Assembly (NCBI GenBank): GCA_041691815.1
Contig: JBEPTZ010000011.1
Location: 1 to 61,482, forward strand
Length of the DNA stretch: 61,482 nt
Origin: 70-18 sp041691815
Lineage (GTDB): Bacteria > Pseudomonadota > Alphaproteobacteria > Acetobacterales > Acetobacteraceae
Direction of reading: 5' to 3'
The translations under genes and the position numbers were made by a program. The stretch's first letter is position 1; each line of letters starts with the position of its first letter. The notes beneath the pieces are model-generated. The model was not told the DNA's origin and did not search any database. It worked only from the letters and a program-made list of their open reading frames with translations. Positions 46,719 to 55,819 of this stretch are shown in pieces.

Positions 46719-48245
46719 ATGAATCGCCTGGTCGTCGTATCGAACCGGGTTCCGCTGCCATCATCCGGCGTCAAGGCCGGCGGCTTGGCGGTGGCGCTTG
46801 ATGGGCTGATGGAGAAGCGCGGCGGGCTGTGGTTCGGCTGGAGCGGCCGCATCGCCCAGGGCAGTGGCGCGCCGGCGGCGCTCGCCGCGGTGGAGCAGGC
46901 CGACATGGTGGATTATGCCACCATCGATCTGACCCAGGACGAACACGACCGCTATTACAACAACTTCTCGAACGGTGTTCTCTGGCCACTTCTGCACACC
47001 ATGCCGGAGCTGATGAAGTTCGACCGCCGCGACGCCCGGGTCTACCGCGAGGTCAACACCCGCATGGCGGCCAGCCTGCAACCGCTGTTGCGGCCGTCGG
47101 ACGTGATCTGGATCCATGACTACCACCTGATGCCGCTGGCCTCGGCGCTGCGCGCGCGCGGCGTCGCCAACCCGATCGGCTTCTTCCTGCACATCCCGTT
47201 CGCAGCACCGGACGTGCTGGGCGCCGCGCCCGAGGTGGCCGCCCTGGTGCGCGACCTGCTGGCCGCCGACCTGATCGGCTTCCAGACCGACAATGACATG
47301 GCCAACTTCACCGCCGCCGCGCATGGCTTCGCCGGCGCCACCAGGCTGCATGGCGGTGCGCTGCAATTCGGCGGCCGGCGGATCAAGCTCGGCGTGTTCC
47401 CGGTGGAGATCGAGGCGCAGAGCTTCGCCCGCACCGCCGCCCGCACCGTGCACGGCCACGGCGCCGAGCGCCTGCGCCGCAGCCTGGACGGCCAGAAGCT
47501 GGTGCTCGGCATCGATCGGCTGGACCCCACCAAGGGCCTGATCCAGCGCATCGCCGGCTTCCGCTATCTGCTGGAGACCCGGCCGGACCTGCGGCGCGAG
47601 GTGACCATGCTGCAGGTCGCCGCGGAATCCCGCACCGATGTCGCCAGCTACCGCAACCTGCGCGCGGCACTCGACAGCGAGGCCGGCAGCCTCAATGCCG
47701 ACCTCGGCGAGGCCGACTGGCAGCCGCTGCGCATGGTCTCGCACGCCGCCGATCGCGCAACCGTCGCCGGCTACATGCGCCTGGCCCGGGTCGGACTGGT
47801 CACCCCGCTGCGCGACGGCATGAACCTGGTGGCCAAGGAATTCGTCGCCGCCCAGGACCCGCAGGACCCCGGTGTGCTGGTGCTGTCCCGCTTCGCCGGC
47901 GCCGCGCGGCAGCTCACCGCGGCGCTGCTGGTCAACCCGCACGACCCCGACGCAATGGCCGACGCCATGGACACCGCACTGCGCATGGGCGTCAGCGAGC
48001 GGCGAGAGCGCTGGCTGGCGCTGTGGCAGGCGATCGAGCATCGCACCCCGGTGCTGTGGGGCCGCTCCTTCGTGGCCGCCCTGATGCGCACCGGGCTGCG
48101 GCCCGCCCGCCCCAGCATCCGCCGGCTGCCGGCCTTCGCGGTGGCCGAGTCGCTGCCGGCGCTCTCCGGTCCGCCGCGGCTCACGCTGGTGGAGAATGTC
48201 GGCCTGGATCATGTGGCAGAAGGCGGCGCCCGGCGGGTGAACTGA
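46719..48245 (+). CDS. otsA: Alpha,alpha-trehalose-phosphate synthase
   Basis: 508 residues from the ATG at 46719 with GGAG 5 bases upstream. Family motifs: 'LVVVSNRVPLPSSGVKAGGLAVALDGL', 'WFGWSGRI', 'YYNNFSNGVLWPLLHTM', 'IWIHDYHLMPLASALR', 'FPVEIEAQSFA', 'GIDRLDPTKGLIQRIAGF' and 'RDGMNLVAKEFVAAQD'. It makes trehalose-6-phosphate from UDP-glucose and glucose-6-phosphate, for osmotic and drying protection. No otsB phosphatase is beside it. Confidence 0.95.
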   Translation: MNRLVVVSNRVPLPSSGVKAGGLAVALDGLMEKRGGLWFGWSGRIAQGSGAPAALAAVEQADMVDYATIDLTQDEHDRYYNNFSNGVLWPLLHTMPELMKFDRRDARVYREVNTRMAASLQPLLRPSDVIWIHDYHLMPLASALRARGVANPIGFFLHIPFAAPDVLGAAPEVAALVRDLLAADLIGFQTDNDMANFTAAAHGFAGATRLHGGALQFGGRRIKLGVFPVEIEAQSFARTAARTVHGHGAERLRRSLDGQKLVLGIDRLDPTKGLIQRIAGFRYLLETRPDLRREVTMLQVAAESRTDVASYRNLRAALDSEAGSLNADLGEADWQPLRMVSHAADRATVAGYMRLARVGLVTPLRDGMNLVAKEFVAAQDPQDPGVLVLSRFAGAARQLTAALLVNPHDPDAMADAMDTALRMGVSERRERWLALWQAIEHRTPVLWGRSFVAALMRTGLRPARPSIRRLPAFAVAESLPALSGPPRLTLVENVGLDHVAEGGARRVN

Positions 48246-48321
48246 CCGGGCGGCGCCCGCACCCTTCCCGGCCCAGCGTCAAGCGGCATAATAGGCTCCC
48301 ACGCGCAACCGGAGCCATGCC

Positions 48322-49462
48322 ATGACCGCCTTCGCCAAACTCGGCCGCCGCCTGCGCCTCGGCCTGCTCGGCGGCGGCCCCGGCAGCTTCATCGGCCCGA
48401 TCCACCGCGCCGCAGCACGCCTCGACGACCGCTTCGAACTGGTCGCTGGCGTGCTCTCCTCCCACCCCGAGACCGCCCGCGCCGCCGCCGCCGGCCGCGC
48501 TCGGCATCGCCGGCCACGCCAGCCTCGCCGAGATGCTCGCAGGCGAGCACCAGCTCGACGCCGTCGCCATCATGACCCCGAACCACCGCCATCTGCCGGA
48601 ATGTCTGGCCGCGCTGGCCGCCGGCCTCGACGTCATCTGTGACAAGCCGCTGGCCAACACCCTGGCCGACGCCCGCGCCATGCAGGCCGCCGCCGCCGGC
48701 CACGTGTTCTGCCTCACCCATGTCTATGCCGGCTACCCGATGCTCCGCCAGGCCGCCGCCATGGTCGCAGCCGGCGCGCTCGGCCAACTCCGCGCCATCC
48801 AGGTGGAATACCTGCAAGCCGGCATGGCGGCCCGCGTCGAGGACGGCCCCTCCACCGCCAAACTCCGCTGGAAGCTCGACCCGGCGCGTGGCGGCGCCTC
48901 GCTGGTGCTGGGCGATATCGGCACCCACGCCTTCCACCTGGTCCGCATGGTCGGCGGCCGCCGGCTGCAACGCCTGGCCGCCGACCTCGGCGCCCTGGTC
49001 CCCGGCCGCACCGTCGACGACTACGGCGCCTTCCTGCTGCACTTCGAAGGCAACGTCCGCGGCACGATGACCGTCTCCCAGGCCCTGGCCGGCACCGAGA
49101 ACGCCATCACGCTGCGCATCTTCGGCGCCGACGGTCACCTGGAATGGACCCACGCCCGCCACAACCACCTGACACTCGCGCTGCAAAACCGCCCGCTGCA
49201 AATCCTCGCCCGCGGCGACGCCGACCTGCTGCCGCCCGCCAAGCGCCTGGTCCGCATCGCCCGCGGCCACCCGGAAGGCTTCCTGGAAGCCTTCGCCAAT
49301 CTCTACCGCGACTCCGCCGAAGCCATCGCCGGCCGTATCACCGGCACGCCCGCCGACCCGCTGGCGGTGTTCCCCACCGCCGATGACGGCGTGGATGGGC
49401 TGGAATTCATCGAGGCGGCACTGCGGTCACGGGCGCAGAACGGCAACTGGACCGAAGCATAA
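48322..49462 (+). pseudogene. Gfo/Idh/MocA family oxidoreductase, single-base frameshift
   Basis: ATG at 48322 with GGAG upstream. The Rossmann start 'LRLGLLGGGPGSFIGPIHRAAARLDDRFELVAG' reads to about 48490. There one extra base in a GC-repeat ('gccgccgccgccggccgc') shifts the frame. The correct reading continues from about 48494 as 'AALGIAGHASLAEMLAGEHQLDAVAIMTPNHRH', then 'DVICDKPLAN' (catalytic Lys) and the C-terminal domain to 49462. Restored length would be 379 residues, normal for the family. The damage is one base, so a sequence error is possible. The substrate would be a sugar or cyclitol with NAD(P). Confidence 0.85.
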
Positions 49463-49469
49463 GGAAGCA

Positions 49470-49581
49470 GCGCTTTTTTGAAAAAAAGCGCGCAAAAAAC
49501 TTCATCCATTGGAGGGGCGGAGATCCCGTACACTCCAATGGATGAAAAGTTTTTTTGCTTCTTTTTGTTCACAAAAAGAAG
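49470..49581. repeat. Dispersed compound palindromic repeat (copy B), most complete
   Basis: Hairpin 1: GCGCTTTTTT (49470-49479) pairs with AAAAAAGCGC (49482-49491). A long inverted repeat follows: 'gcaaaaaacttcatccattggag' is matched in reverse by 49533-49558, with 18 bases between and three single-base length differences. Hairpin 2: CTTCTTTTTG (49558-49567), loop TTCA, CAAAAAGAAG (49572-49581). It fills most of the gap between the oxidoreductase gene and pip. The 3' half is nearly identical to copy A. Confidence 0.88.
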
Positions 49582-49602
49582 ACCTTCCTTCAAAATAACT
49601 GA

Positions 49603-50562
49603 ATGTATCCACCACTCGAACCCCACGCCACCGGCCTGCTCGATGTCGGCGGCGGCCACCAGCTTTACTGGGAATGCTGCGGCAACCCCGAGGGTGTGCC
49701 AGCCCTGGTGCTGCATGGCGGTCCTGGCAGTGGCTGCACGGCCAATGCGCGCCGCCCGTTCGACCCGGCTTGCTATCGCATCATTCTGTTCGACCAGCGC
49801 AACAGCGGCCGCAGCCTGCCGCATGCCAGCACACCCGGCGTCGATCTCGCCGCCAACACCACGGCGCATCTGCTGGATGATATCGAGCGCCTGCGCCGCC
49901 ATCTCGGCGTCGAGCGCTGGGTGATTTTCGGCGGCTCCTGGGGTTCAACCCTGGCGCTCGCCTACGCCCAGCGCCATCCGCAGCTTGCGCGCGCGATGGT
50001 GCTGGCCAGCATCGCCACCACCTCGCCGGCCGAGATCGCCTGGATCACACGCGGCGTCGGCGCCTTCTTCCCTGAGGCATGGGAACGCTTCCGCGCCAGC
50101 GTGCCAGCGGCCGAACGCGACGCTGATCTCGCCACCGCCTTCCACCGCCTGCTGATGCACCCGGACTCGGCCATCCATGCCAAAGCAGCGCGTGACTGGT
50201 GCGACTGGGAACAGGCAATCGTCGCAGTCATCCCCGGCCACGCCCCGCATCCGCGTTATGCCGACCCGGATTTCCGCCTCGGCTTCGCCCGCATCGTCAC
50301 GCATTACTGGAGCCATCGCGCCTGGCTGCAGCCGGACCAGTTGCTCCGCGACGCCCCCCGCCTTGCCGACATCCCCGGCACGCTGATCCACGGCCGCCTG
50401 GACTTCAGCGGCCCACTGCACACCCCTTGGCGCCTCGCCCGCGCCTGGCCCGGCAGCCGGTTGCAGGTGATTGAGACCGCCGGCCATGACGGCCGCGACC
50501 CCGGCATGGCCGACGCCGTGACCGCGGCGCTGGATGGCTTTGCGCACCTGCAAGAAAATTAG
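49603..50562 (+). CDS. pip: Prolyl aminopeptidase
   Basis: 319 residues, alpha/beta-hydrolase (S33). 'LVLHGGPGSGC' is the oxyanion loop, 'IILFDQRNSGRS' is the family signature, and 'FGGSWGSTLALAYAQRHP' carries the nucleophile Ser. The late 'HGRLDFSGPLHTPW' and 'ETAGHDGRDPGM' give Asp and His. It removes N-terminal proline from peptides in the cytoplasm. It starts 21 bases after repeat copy B and ends at a perfect hairpin. Confidence 0.93.
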   Translation: MYPPLEPHATGLLDVGGGHQLYWECCGNPEGVPALVLHGGPGSGCTANARRPFDPACYRIILFDQRNSGRSLPHASTPGVDLAANTTAHLLDDIERLRRHLGVERWVIFGGSWGSTLALAYAQRHPQLARAMVLASIATTSPAEIAWITRGVGAFFPEAWERFRASVPAAERDADLATAFHRLLMHPDSAIHAKAARDWCDWEQAIVAVIPGHAPHPRYADPDFRLGFARIVTHYWSHRAWLQPDQLLRDAPRLADIPGTLIHGRLDFSGPLHTPWRLARAWPGSRLQVIETAGHDGRDPGMADAVTAALDGFAHLQEN

Positions 50563-50564
50563 AT

Positions 50565-50624
50565 TCACAAAGAGCCGTAGAGGCGACGAACAGAATCTCC
50601 CTTCGCCTCTACGGCTCTTTGTGA
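50565..50624. terminator. Perfect 22-base hairpin between convergent genes
   Basis: The arm at 50565-50586 starts TCACAAAGAGCC and is exactly complementary to 50603-50624, ending GGCTCTTTGTGA; the loop is 16 bases. It begins 3 bases after the pip stop and ends 11 bases before the stop of the convergent SDR gene. It should terminate both. No long T tract is present, so Rho or processing may also act. Confidence 0.85.
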
Positions 50625-50634
50625 GTCTTGCTGG

Positions 50635-51390
50635 CTACGCCCGGATCGTATAACCGCCGTCGCACGGCATCGCGGTGCCGGTGACGAAATCGGACGCTGC
50701 CGAGCACAGGAACACCGCCATCCCGGCCAGATCGGCGGGTCGGCCCCAGCGCCCGGCCGGGGTGCGGGCCAGCACCGATTCGTTCAGTCCCGGCACCTGC
50801 GCGCGGGCGCCCTCGGTCAGTTCGGTGTCGATCCAGCCGGGCAGGATGGAATTGGCCTGGATGTTGTCCTTCGCCCAGGCGGTGGCGATGGCGCGGGTGT
50901 ACTGCACGATGGCGCCCTTGCTGGCGGCGTAGGGGGCGGCGTGCGGCGCGCCCATCAGCGTCATCACCGAGCCGATATTGACGATCTTGCCGCCGCCTGC
51001 CTTCAGCATATGCGGATACGCCGCCTGGCACATCAGGAAGGCGCTGGTCATGTTGGTGTTCATCACCTGGTGCCATTCGGCCTCGGTGTAGTCCTGCGGC
51101 CATTTGCGGATGGCGATGCCGGCGTTGTTCACCACGATATCCAGCCGGCCGAACTTCGCCACCGTCTCGGCCACCAGCCGCTCGCAATCGGCCTTTTTCG
51201 CCACATCGGCGGCGATGAACGCGGCCTTGGCGCCCAGCCCTTTCGCCGCCTTGTCGCCCTTGGCGGCATTGCGTCCGGCAAGCACCACCGAGGCCCCGGC
51301 CTCGGCCAGCCCGGTCGCCATGCCGAGCCCGATGCCGCCATTGCCGCCGGTGACAATCGCCACCTTGCCGCTGAGATCGAACATGCCCAT
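50635..51390 (-). CDS. Short-chain dehydrogenase/reductase (classical SDR)
   Basis: 251 residues from the ATG at 51390, with GGGGAG about 9 bases upstream. NAD(P)-binding 'VTGGNGGIGLGMATGLA', 'VNNAGIA', catalytic Ser in 'VNIGSVMTLMGAP', Y-x-x-x-K in 'PYAASKGA', and the late 'ILPGWIDTELT'. It resembles 2-deoxy-gluconate/3-oxoacyl reductase types. It lies in a three-gene minus-strand string with a TIM-barrel isomerase and iolG-like dehydrogenase, so sugar or cyclitol oxidation is likely. Confidence 0.92.
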   Translation of the reverse strand: MGMFDLSGKVAIVTGGNGGIGLGMATGLAEAGASVVLAGRNAAKGDKAAKGLGAKAAFIAADVAKKADCERLVAETVAKFGRLDIVVNNAGIAIRKWPQDYTEAEWHQVMNTNMTSAFLMCQAAYPHMLKAGGGKIVNIGSVMTLMGAPHAAPYAASKGAIVQYTRAIATAWAKDNIQANSILPGWIDTELTEGARAQVPGLNESVLARTPAGRWGRPADLAGMAVFLCSAASDFVTGTAMPCDGGYTIRA

Positions 51391-51447
51391 CGCGGTGTCT
51401 CCCCTGTTGGCGCCGAGTATCCGCGCCGCGCCGCCGGACGGCAACAC

Positions 51448-52380
51448 TCAGCCGGCGATCACCCGGCGCAGCAGATCAACCGAGCGCCGCACCCCCTCCT
51501 CCGGCGTGCGGGCGACGTCCTCATGCTCGATCGACAGCACGTCGTCATACCCGGCCGCGCGCAGGGCGGCGACGAATTTTGCCCACCAATCAATGGGATG
51601 GCCGTCTCCGAGCGTCACATAGGCCCAGGAGCGATGCGCCAGATCGGCCATCGGCGTGGCGTCGATCGCCGAGTTCACCGCCAGGTTGGCGGCGTTCATC
51701 AGGGTGTCCTTGGCATGCACATGATGGATCGCACCGGCAAGTGCTGCGATCGCCGCCAGCGGGTCGGCGCCCATCCAGAACAGATGGCTGGGGTCGAAAT
51801 TGGCGCCGATCACCGGGCCGACGGCATCGCGAAGGCGGTGCAGGGTGGCGGTGTTGTAGACGTTCTGCTGGCCGTGCAGTTCCAGGCAGAGTTTTTGCAC
51901 GCCGTGGCGCGCGGCTTCGGCGGCCAGATTGCGCCAGTACGGGATAAGTATCTGATCCCATTGCCATTGCAGCACAGTGGCGGTTTCCGGCGGCCAGGCG
52001 GTGGTGATCCAGTTGGCGTTGGCGTCGCCCGGGCCACCGGGGCAGCCGGACATCAGCACCACCCGCTGCACCCCGAGCAATCCGGCGAGGCGGATGGTTT
52101 TCAGTGTGATATCATGGTGTTGCGCGCCGGATGGGCCGGGGTGCAGCGGGTTGCCGGAGCAGTTCAGCGCGCTGATCGCCAGACCATGGTCGGCTAGTTG
52201 GGCCAGGAATGTGCTGCGGGCAGCCGGGTCGGCCAGCAGCGAATCCAGGTGCAGATGCGGTGCGCTGGACCAGTTGCCGCAGCCGAACTCAAGCATTTCA
52301 ATGCCTTGCTCGGCGGCGCTGGCGAGCAGGCGATCCAGCTTCAGGTGGCCGAGGCTGTCGGTGACCAGACCGATACGCAT
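51448..52380 (-). CDS. Sugar phosphate isomerase/epimerase-like TIM-barrel protein
   Basis: 310 residues from the ATG at 52380, overlapping the stop of the iolG-like gene by one base (TGATG). AP endonuclease 2-type barrel: 'IEMLEFGCGNWSS', 'LCLELHGQQNVYN', 'IGANFDPSHLFWMGAD', 'IHHVHAKDT', 'DDVLSIEHEDV', with metal ligands Glu, Asp-x-x-His, His and Glu. The family includes IolE (inosose dehydratase), IolI and tagatose/ribulose epimerases. The neighbours suggest an inosose or similar keto-cyclitol as substrate; this is inference. Confidence 0.87.
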   Translation of the reverse strand: MRIGLVTDSLGHLKLDRLLASAAEQGIEMLEFGCGNWSSAPHLHLDSLLADPAARSTFLAQLADHGLAISALNCSGNPLHPGPSGAQHHDITLKTIRLAGLLGVQRVVLMSGCPGGPGDANANWITTAWPPETATVLQWQWDQILIPYWRNLAAEAARHGVQKLCLELHGQQNVYNTATLHRLRDAVGPVIGANFDPSHLFWMGADPLAAIAALAGAIHHVHAKDTLMNAANLAVNSAIDATPMADLAHRSWAYVTLGDGHPIDWWAKFVAALRAAGYDDVLSIEHEDVARTPEEGVRRSVDLLRRVIAG

Positions 52381-53345
52381 CAGCCGAGCCTGATCGCGTG
52401 GCCGCTGCGGGCCGATTCGGTGGCCGCATCGGCCAGCAGCAGCGCGGCGAGACCGTCTTCGCCGCTGGGGGTGGTGGCGCCGGAAATGAACGAATCGAGC
52501 TCCGCGCGGTAGGCCGCAGCATAGCGTTCGAGGAAAAAAGGCAGCGCCGGATCGGTTAAAAACCCCCTGGAATCGGCAAAAACCAGTGTGCTCGGGGTCA
52601 CATTGCCGGCTTGCAGCAGACCTTTTTCGCCGTGAATCTCGATCCGCTGGTCGTAGCCATAGGTGGCGCGGCGGGAGTTTGTTATGACGCATAACAGTCC
52701 CGATCCGGTCTTAAGTGTCACCGTCGCGGTGTCGACATCGCCGGCGGCGCCGATGCCGGGATCGACCAGGCAGGAGGCGGCGGCGAACAACTCGGCCGGC
52801 TCCTCGCCGAGCAGGAAGCGGGCCATGTCGAGATCGTGGATCATCATGTCGCGGAACAATCCGCCTGACGCCGCAACATACGAGGGCGGCGGCGGCTGCG
52901 GGTCGCGGCTGGTGATGACCAGCAGTTCAGGTCGGCCGATGGCGCCCGCCGCCAGCCGCTGCTTCAGGCCGGCGAAATGCGGATCGAACCGGCGGTTGAA
53001 GCCGACCATCAGCCGTGTGCCGGCGCGCTGCACCGCGGCGAGGCAGGCGCGCACCCGGTCGGCGGACAGGTCGATCGGTTTTTCGCAGAAGATCGCGCAA
53101 CCGGCGGCGGCGGCGCGCTCGATGTAGTCGGCATGGGTGGGGGTCGGCGAGGCGATCAGCACCGCGTCGGCGCTGAACGCATCATCGAGCGTGATCGCCT
53201 GGCTGTTGCAGGCGGCGGCCAGCGATTCGGCTGCTTCGGCGACCGGGTCGGCGATGCCGACGAGGTGTGCTGCGGGATGGGCTGCGATGTTGCCGGCGTG
53301 GATGCGGCCGATCCGTCCGGCGCCGATGACGGCGATATTGAGCAT
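52380..53345 (-). CDS. iolG: Inositol 2-dehydrogenase-like Gfo/Idh/MocA oxidoreductase
   Basis: 321 residues. 'IAVIGAGRIGRIHAGNIAAHP' is the NAD-binding Rossmann loop, 'EKPIDLS' holds the catalytic Lys, and 'RDMMIHDLDMARFLLGEEP' carries the Asp/His pair of the family. Length and motifs fit IolG, which oxidises myo-inositol to scyllo-inosose. It is divergent from iolD (87 bases between starts), which strengthens the inositol assignment. It is the first gene of the string iolG - TIM-barrel - SDR. Confidence 0.88.
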   Translation of the reverse strand: MLNIAVIGAGRIGRIHAGNIAAHPAAHLVGIADPVAEAAESLAAACNSQAITLDDAFSADAVLIASPTPTHADYIERAAAAGCAIFCEKPIDLSADRVRACLAAVQRAGTRLMVGFNRRFDPHFAGLKQRLAAGAIGRPELLVITSRDPQPPPPSYVAASGGLFRDMMIHDLDMARFLLGEEPAELFAAASCLVDPGIGAAGDVDTATVTLKTGSGLLCVITNSRRATYGYDQRIEIHGEKGLLQAGNVTPSTLVFADSRGFLTDPALPFFLERYAAAYRAELDSFISGATTPSGEDGLAALLLADAATESARSGHAIRLG

Positions 53346-53432
53346 GCTGGATTCCTCGTGTACGGCGGCATTTGTCACCCGGCCCGACTGGCGTGACAAT
53401 ATGCCGACGATTTCGCGCCGGAGGGCCACAGC

Positions 53433-55268
53433 ATGCCGAACATCCGCCTCACTGCCGCGCAGGCGCTGGTGCGCTATCTGGCCGCCCAGCGATCGGAGGT
53501 GGATGGCGCCGAGGTGGCGCTGTTCGCCGGCGTGTGGGCGATTTTCGGGCATGGCAATGTCGCGGCTTTGGGCGAGGCGTTGCAGCAGGCCGGCGAGGCG
53601 CTGCCGACCTTTCGCGGCCATAACGAGCAGGGCATGGCGCTGGCCGCGGTGGCCTATGCCAAGGCGATGCGGCGGCGGCGGATGATGGCCTGCACCAGTT
53701 CGATCGGGCCGGGGGCGACCAATATGGTGACCGCGGCCGCGGTGGCGCATGTCAACCGGCTGCCACTGCTGCTGCTGCCCGGCGACGTGTTCGCGGCGCG
53801 GGCGGCCGACCCGGTGTTGCAGCAGGTGCAGGATTTTGCCGATCTGACGGTCTCCGCCAATGACTGCTTCCGGCCGGTCAGCCGGCTGTTCGACCGCATC
53901 AGCCGGCCGGAGCAACTGCTGGTGGCGTTGCCGCGCGCCATGGCGGTGCTGACCGACCCAGCCGGCTGCGGGCCGGTGACGCTGGCGCTGTGCCAGGACA
54001 CCCAGGCCGAGGCGTTCGACTGGCCGGAGGAATTTTTCGCGCCGCATGTGTGGCGCATCCGCCGGCCGCGCCCGGATTGCGACGAGTTGGAGCAGGCGGC
54101 GGGGTGGCTGCGGGCGGCCAAGGCGCCGCTGATCGTCTGCGGCGGCGGCGTGCATTACGCCGGCGCCAGTGCCGGGCTGGCGGATTTTGCTGCCGCCCAC
54201 GGCATCCCGGTGGCCGAGACCCAGGCCGGCAAGGGGGCGCTGGCGCATGACCATCCGCTCAATCTGGGGGCGATCGGGGTGACCGGCAGTTCGGCGGCCA
54301 ACCAGGCCGCCGCTGCCGCCGACCTGGTGCTGGCGGTGGGCACCAGGCTGGCCGATTTCACCACCGGCTCCGCGGCACTGTTCGCCGCCGACGCGCGGAT
54401 GGTGCTGCTCAACGTGCAGCCGTTCGACACCGTGCGGCCGCGCGCCGCGCCGCTGGTTTGCGATGCGCTGGAAGGGCTGGCCGGGCTGGCCGCCGCACTG
54501 GCCGGGCATCGGGCGCCGGTGGCCTGGACCGCAGGGTGCCAGGAGGCGCTGCCTGGCTGGCGGGAGGCAGTGCGGGCGGCGACCGCGCCCGGCAACAATG
54601 CGACGCCGACCGATGCCCAGGTGATCGGCGCGGTGCAGCGGGCGCTGCCGGCCGATGCGGTGATCGTCGCCGCCGCCGGCGGGTTGCCGGGCGAGTTGCA
54701 TAAATTATGGCAGGTGCCGCGTGGCGGCGGCTATCACCTGGAATACGGCTATTCCTGCATGGGCTACGAGGTGGCCGGCGGGCTCGGGGTGAAGCTGGCG
54801 CTGCCGCGGCGTGAGGTGGTGGTGCTGCTCGGCGATGGCAGCTGGATGATGCTGCACAGCGAGTTGGCCAGTGCGGTGATGCTGGGGCTAAAGCTGATCG
54901 TGGTGCTGCTGGACAATGGCGGCTTCGGCTGCATCGACCGGCTGCAACGCGCCACCGGCGGCGCCAGTTTCAACAATCTGCTGGCCACCGCCCGGCAGAC
55001 CACACCGCCGATGATCGATTTCGCTGCCCAGGCGGCGGCGCTGGGGGCGGTGGCGATGACGGTCGCCGGCACCACCGAACTGGAGACCGCGCTGGCCACC
55101 GCACTGGCGACAGAGCGCAGCAGCGTGATCGTGCTACGCACCGACCCGGCGGATAGCACCGAGGCCGGCGGCGCGTGGTGGGAGGTGGCGGTGCCGGCGG
55201 TCTCCGAGCGCGCCGAGGTGGCGGCGGCGCGGGCGGCGTATGAGGCGCGGCTGGCGGCGCGGCACTGA
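53433..55268 (+). CDS. iolD: 3D-(3,5/4)-trihydroxycyclohexane-1,2-dione hydrolase
   Basis: 611 residues, thiamine-diphosphate enzyme. The N-terminal Pyr domain has the active-site Glu region 'FRGHNEQGMALAAVAYAK' and 'CTSSIGPGATNM'. The middle domain has 'PLIVCGGGVHYAGA'. The C-terminal PP domain has 'YSCMGYEVAGGLGVKLA' and the ThDP/metal motif 'VLLGDGSWMMLHSELASAVMLGLKLIVVLLDNGGFG'. It opens the cyclitol ring in inositol breakdown. The Gly-Asp-Gly...Asn-Asn pattern is intact (DNGG). iolB, iolC and iolA are not next to it. Confidence 0.92.
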   Translation: MPNIRLTAAQALVRYLAAQRSEVDGAEVALFAGVWAIFGHGNVAALGEALQQAGEALPTFRGHNEQGMALAAVAYAKAMRRRRMMACTSSIGPGATNMVTAAAVAHVNRLPLLLLPGDVFAARAADPVLQQVQDFADLTVSANDCFRPVSRLFDRISRPEQLLVALPRAMAVLTDPAGCGPVTLALCQDTQAEAFDWPEEFFAPHVWRIRRPRPDCDELEQAAGWLRAAKAPLIVCGGGVHYAGASAGLADFAAAHGIPVAETQAGKGALAHDHPLNLGAIGVTGSSAANQAAAAADLVLAVGTRLADFTTGSAALFAADARMVLLNVQPFDTVRPRAAPLVCDALEGLAGLAAALAGHRAPVAWTAGCQEALPGWREAVRAATAPGNNATPTDAQVIGAVQRALPADAVIVAAAGGLPGELHKLWQVPRGGGYHLEYGYSCMGYEVAGGLGVKLALPRREVVVLLGDGSWMMLHSELASAVMLGLKLIVVLLDNGGFGCIDRLQRATGGASFNNLLATARQTTPPMIDFAAQAAALGAVAMTVAGTTELETALATALATERSSVIVLRTDPADSTEAGGAWWEVAVPAVSERAEVAAARAAYEARLAARH

Positions 55269-55286
55269 CGGCGGCAGAGCGGCGCT

Positions 55287-55793
55287 TCAGCCCTTGGCGG
55301 CGTGCTGGCGGGCCAGTTGGACGATGGTGTCGAGCACGCCGGTCATCTTGTGCAGTTCATCGAGGTGGACGGCGGACAGGTCGGCGAGGTGGCGTTCGGC
55401 GAGTTCGGTGAGGTCGAGCAGCACGCGGCGCTGGTCGGCGGGGTCGTGGCGGCGCAGCACCAGGCCGGATTCGGTGAGCCGGTCGGCCAGTTCGGCGGCG
55501 CTGTGGTGGCGGATGCGCAGGCGCTCGGCCAGCGCGCCGATGGTGGCCGGGGTGTCGGCCGGCAGGCCCTTCAGTTGCAGCAGCGCCTGGTGCTGGCGCG
55601 GCGTGATGCCGGCGGTGCGGGCCTCGTTCTGGCTGAAATCGAGGAAGCTGCGGATCAGGTAGCGGAATTCCGCCAGCGCCCGGTAATCCGCCTGGGTGGG
55701 GTGCGGCGGCGGCTCCGCGCTGGCCGGCGACGGTTCTGCCAAGGTTGGCGAAGCGGGCCCTTGTGCGGCGCGCGGGGCAGGTTTGCCAGCCAT
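55287..55793 (-). CDS. MarR-family transcriptional regulator
   Basis: 168 residues from the ATG at 55793, which has GGAG 9 bases upstream. A Pro/Ala-rich leader (about 35 residues) precedes the winged helix-turn-helix: 'LDFSQNEARTAGITPRQHQALLQLKG', 'IGALAERLRIRHHSAAELADRLTESGLVLRR', and the wing 'HDPADQRRVLLDLTELAERHLADL'. It probably senses a small ligand and represses its own gene and possibly the divergent CLC gene. A palindrome lies just upstream of the start. An ATG at 55820 is an alternative. Confidence 0.9.
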   Translation of the reverse strand: MAGKPAPRAAQGPASPTLAEPSPASAEPPPHPTQADYRALAEFRYLIRSFLDFSQNEARTAGITPRQHQALLQLKGLPADTPATIGALAERLRIRHHSAAELADRLTESGLVLRRHDPADQRRVLLDLTELAERHLADLSAVHLDELHKMTGVLDTIVQLARQHAAKG

Positions 55794-55819
55794 GATGCCA
55801 TGCTCCAGCTTGCGATTCA

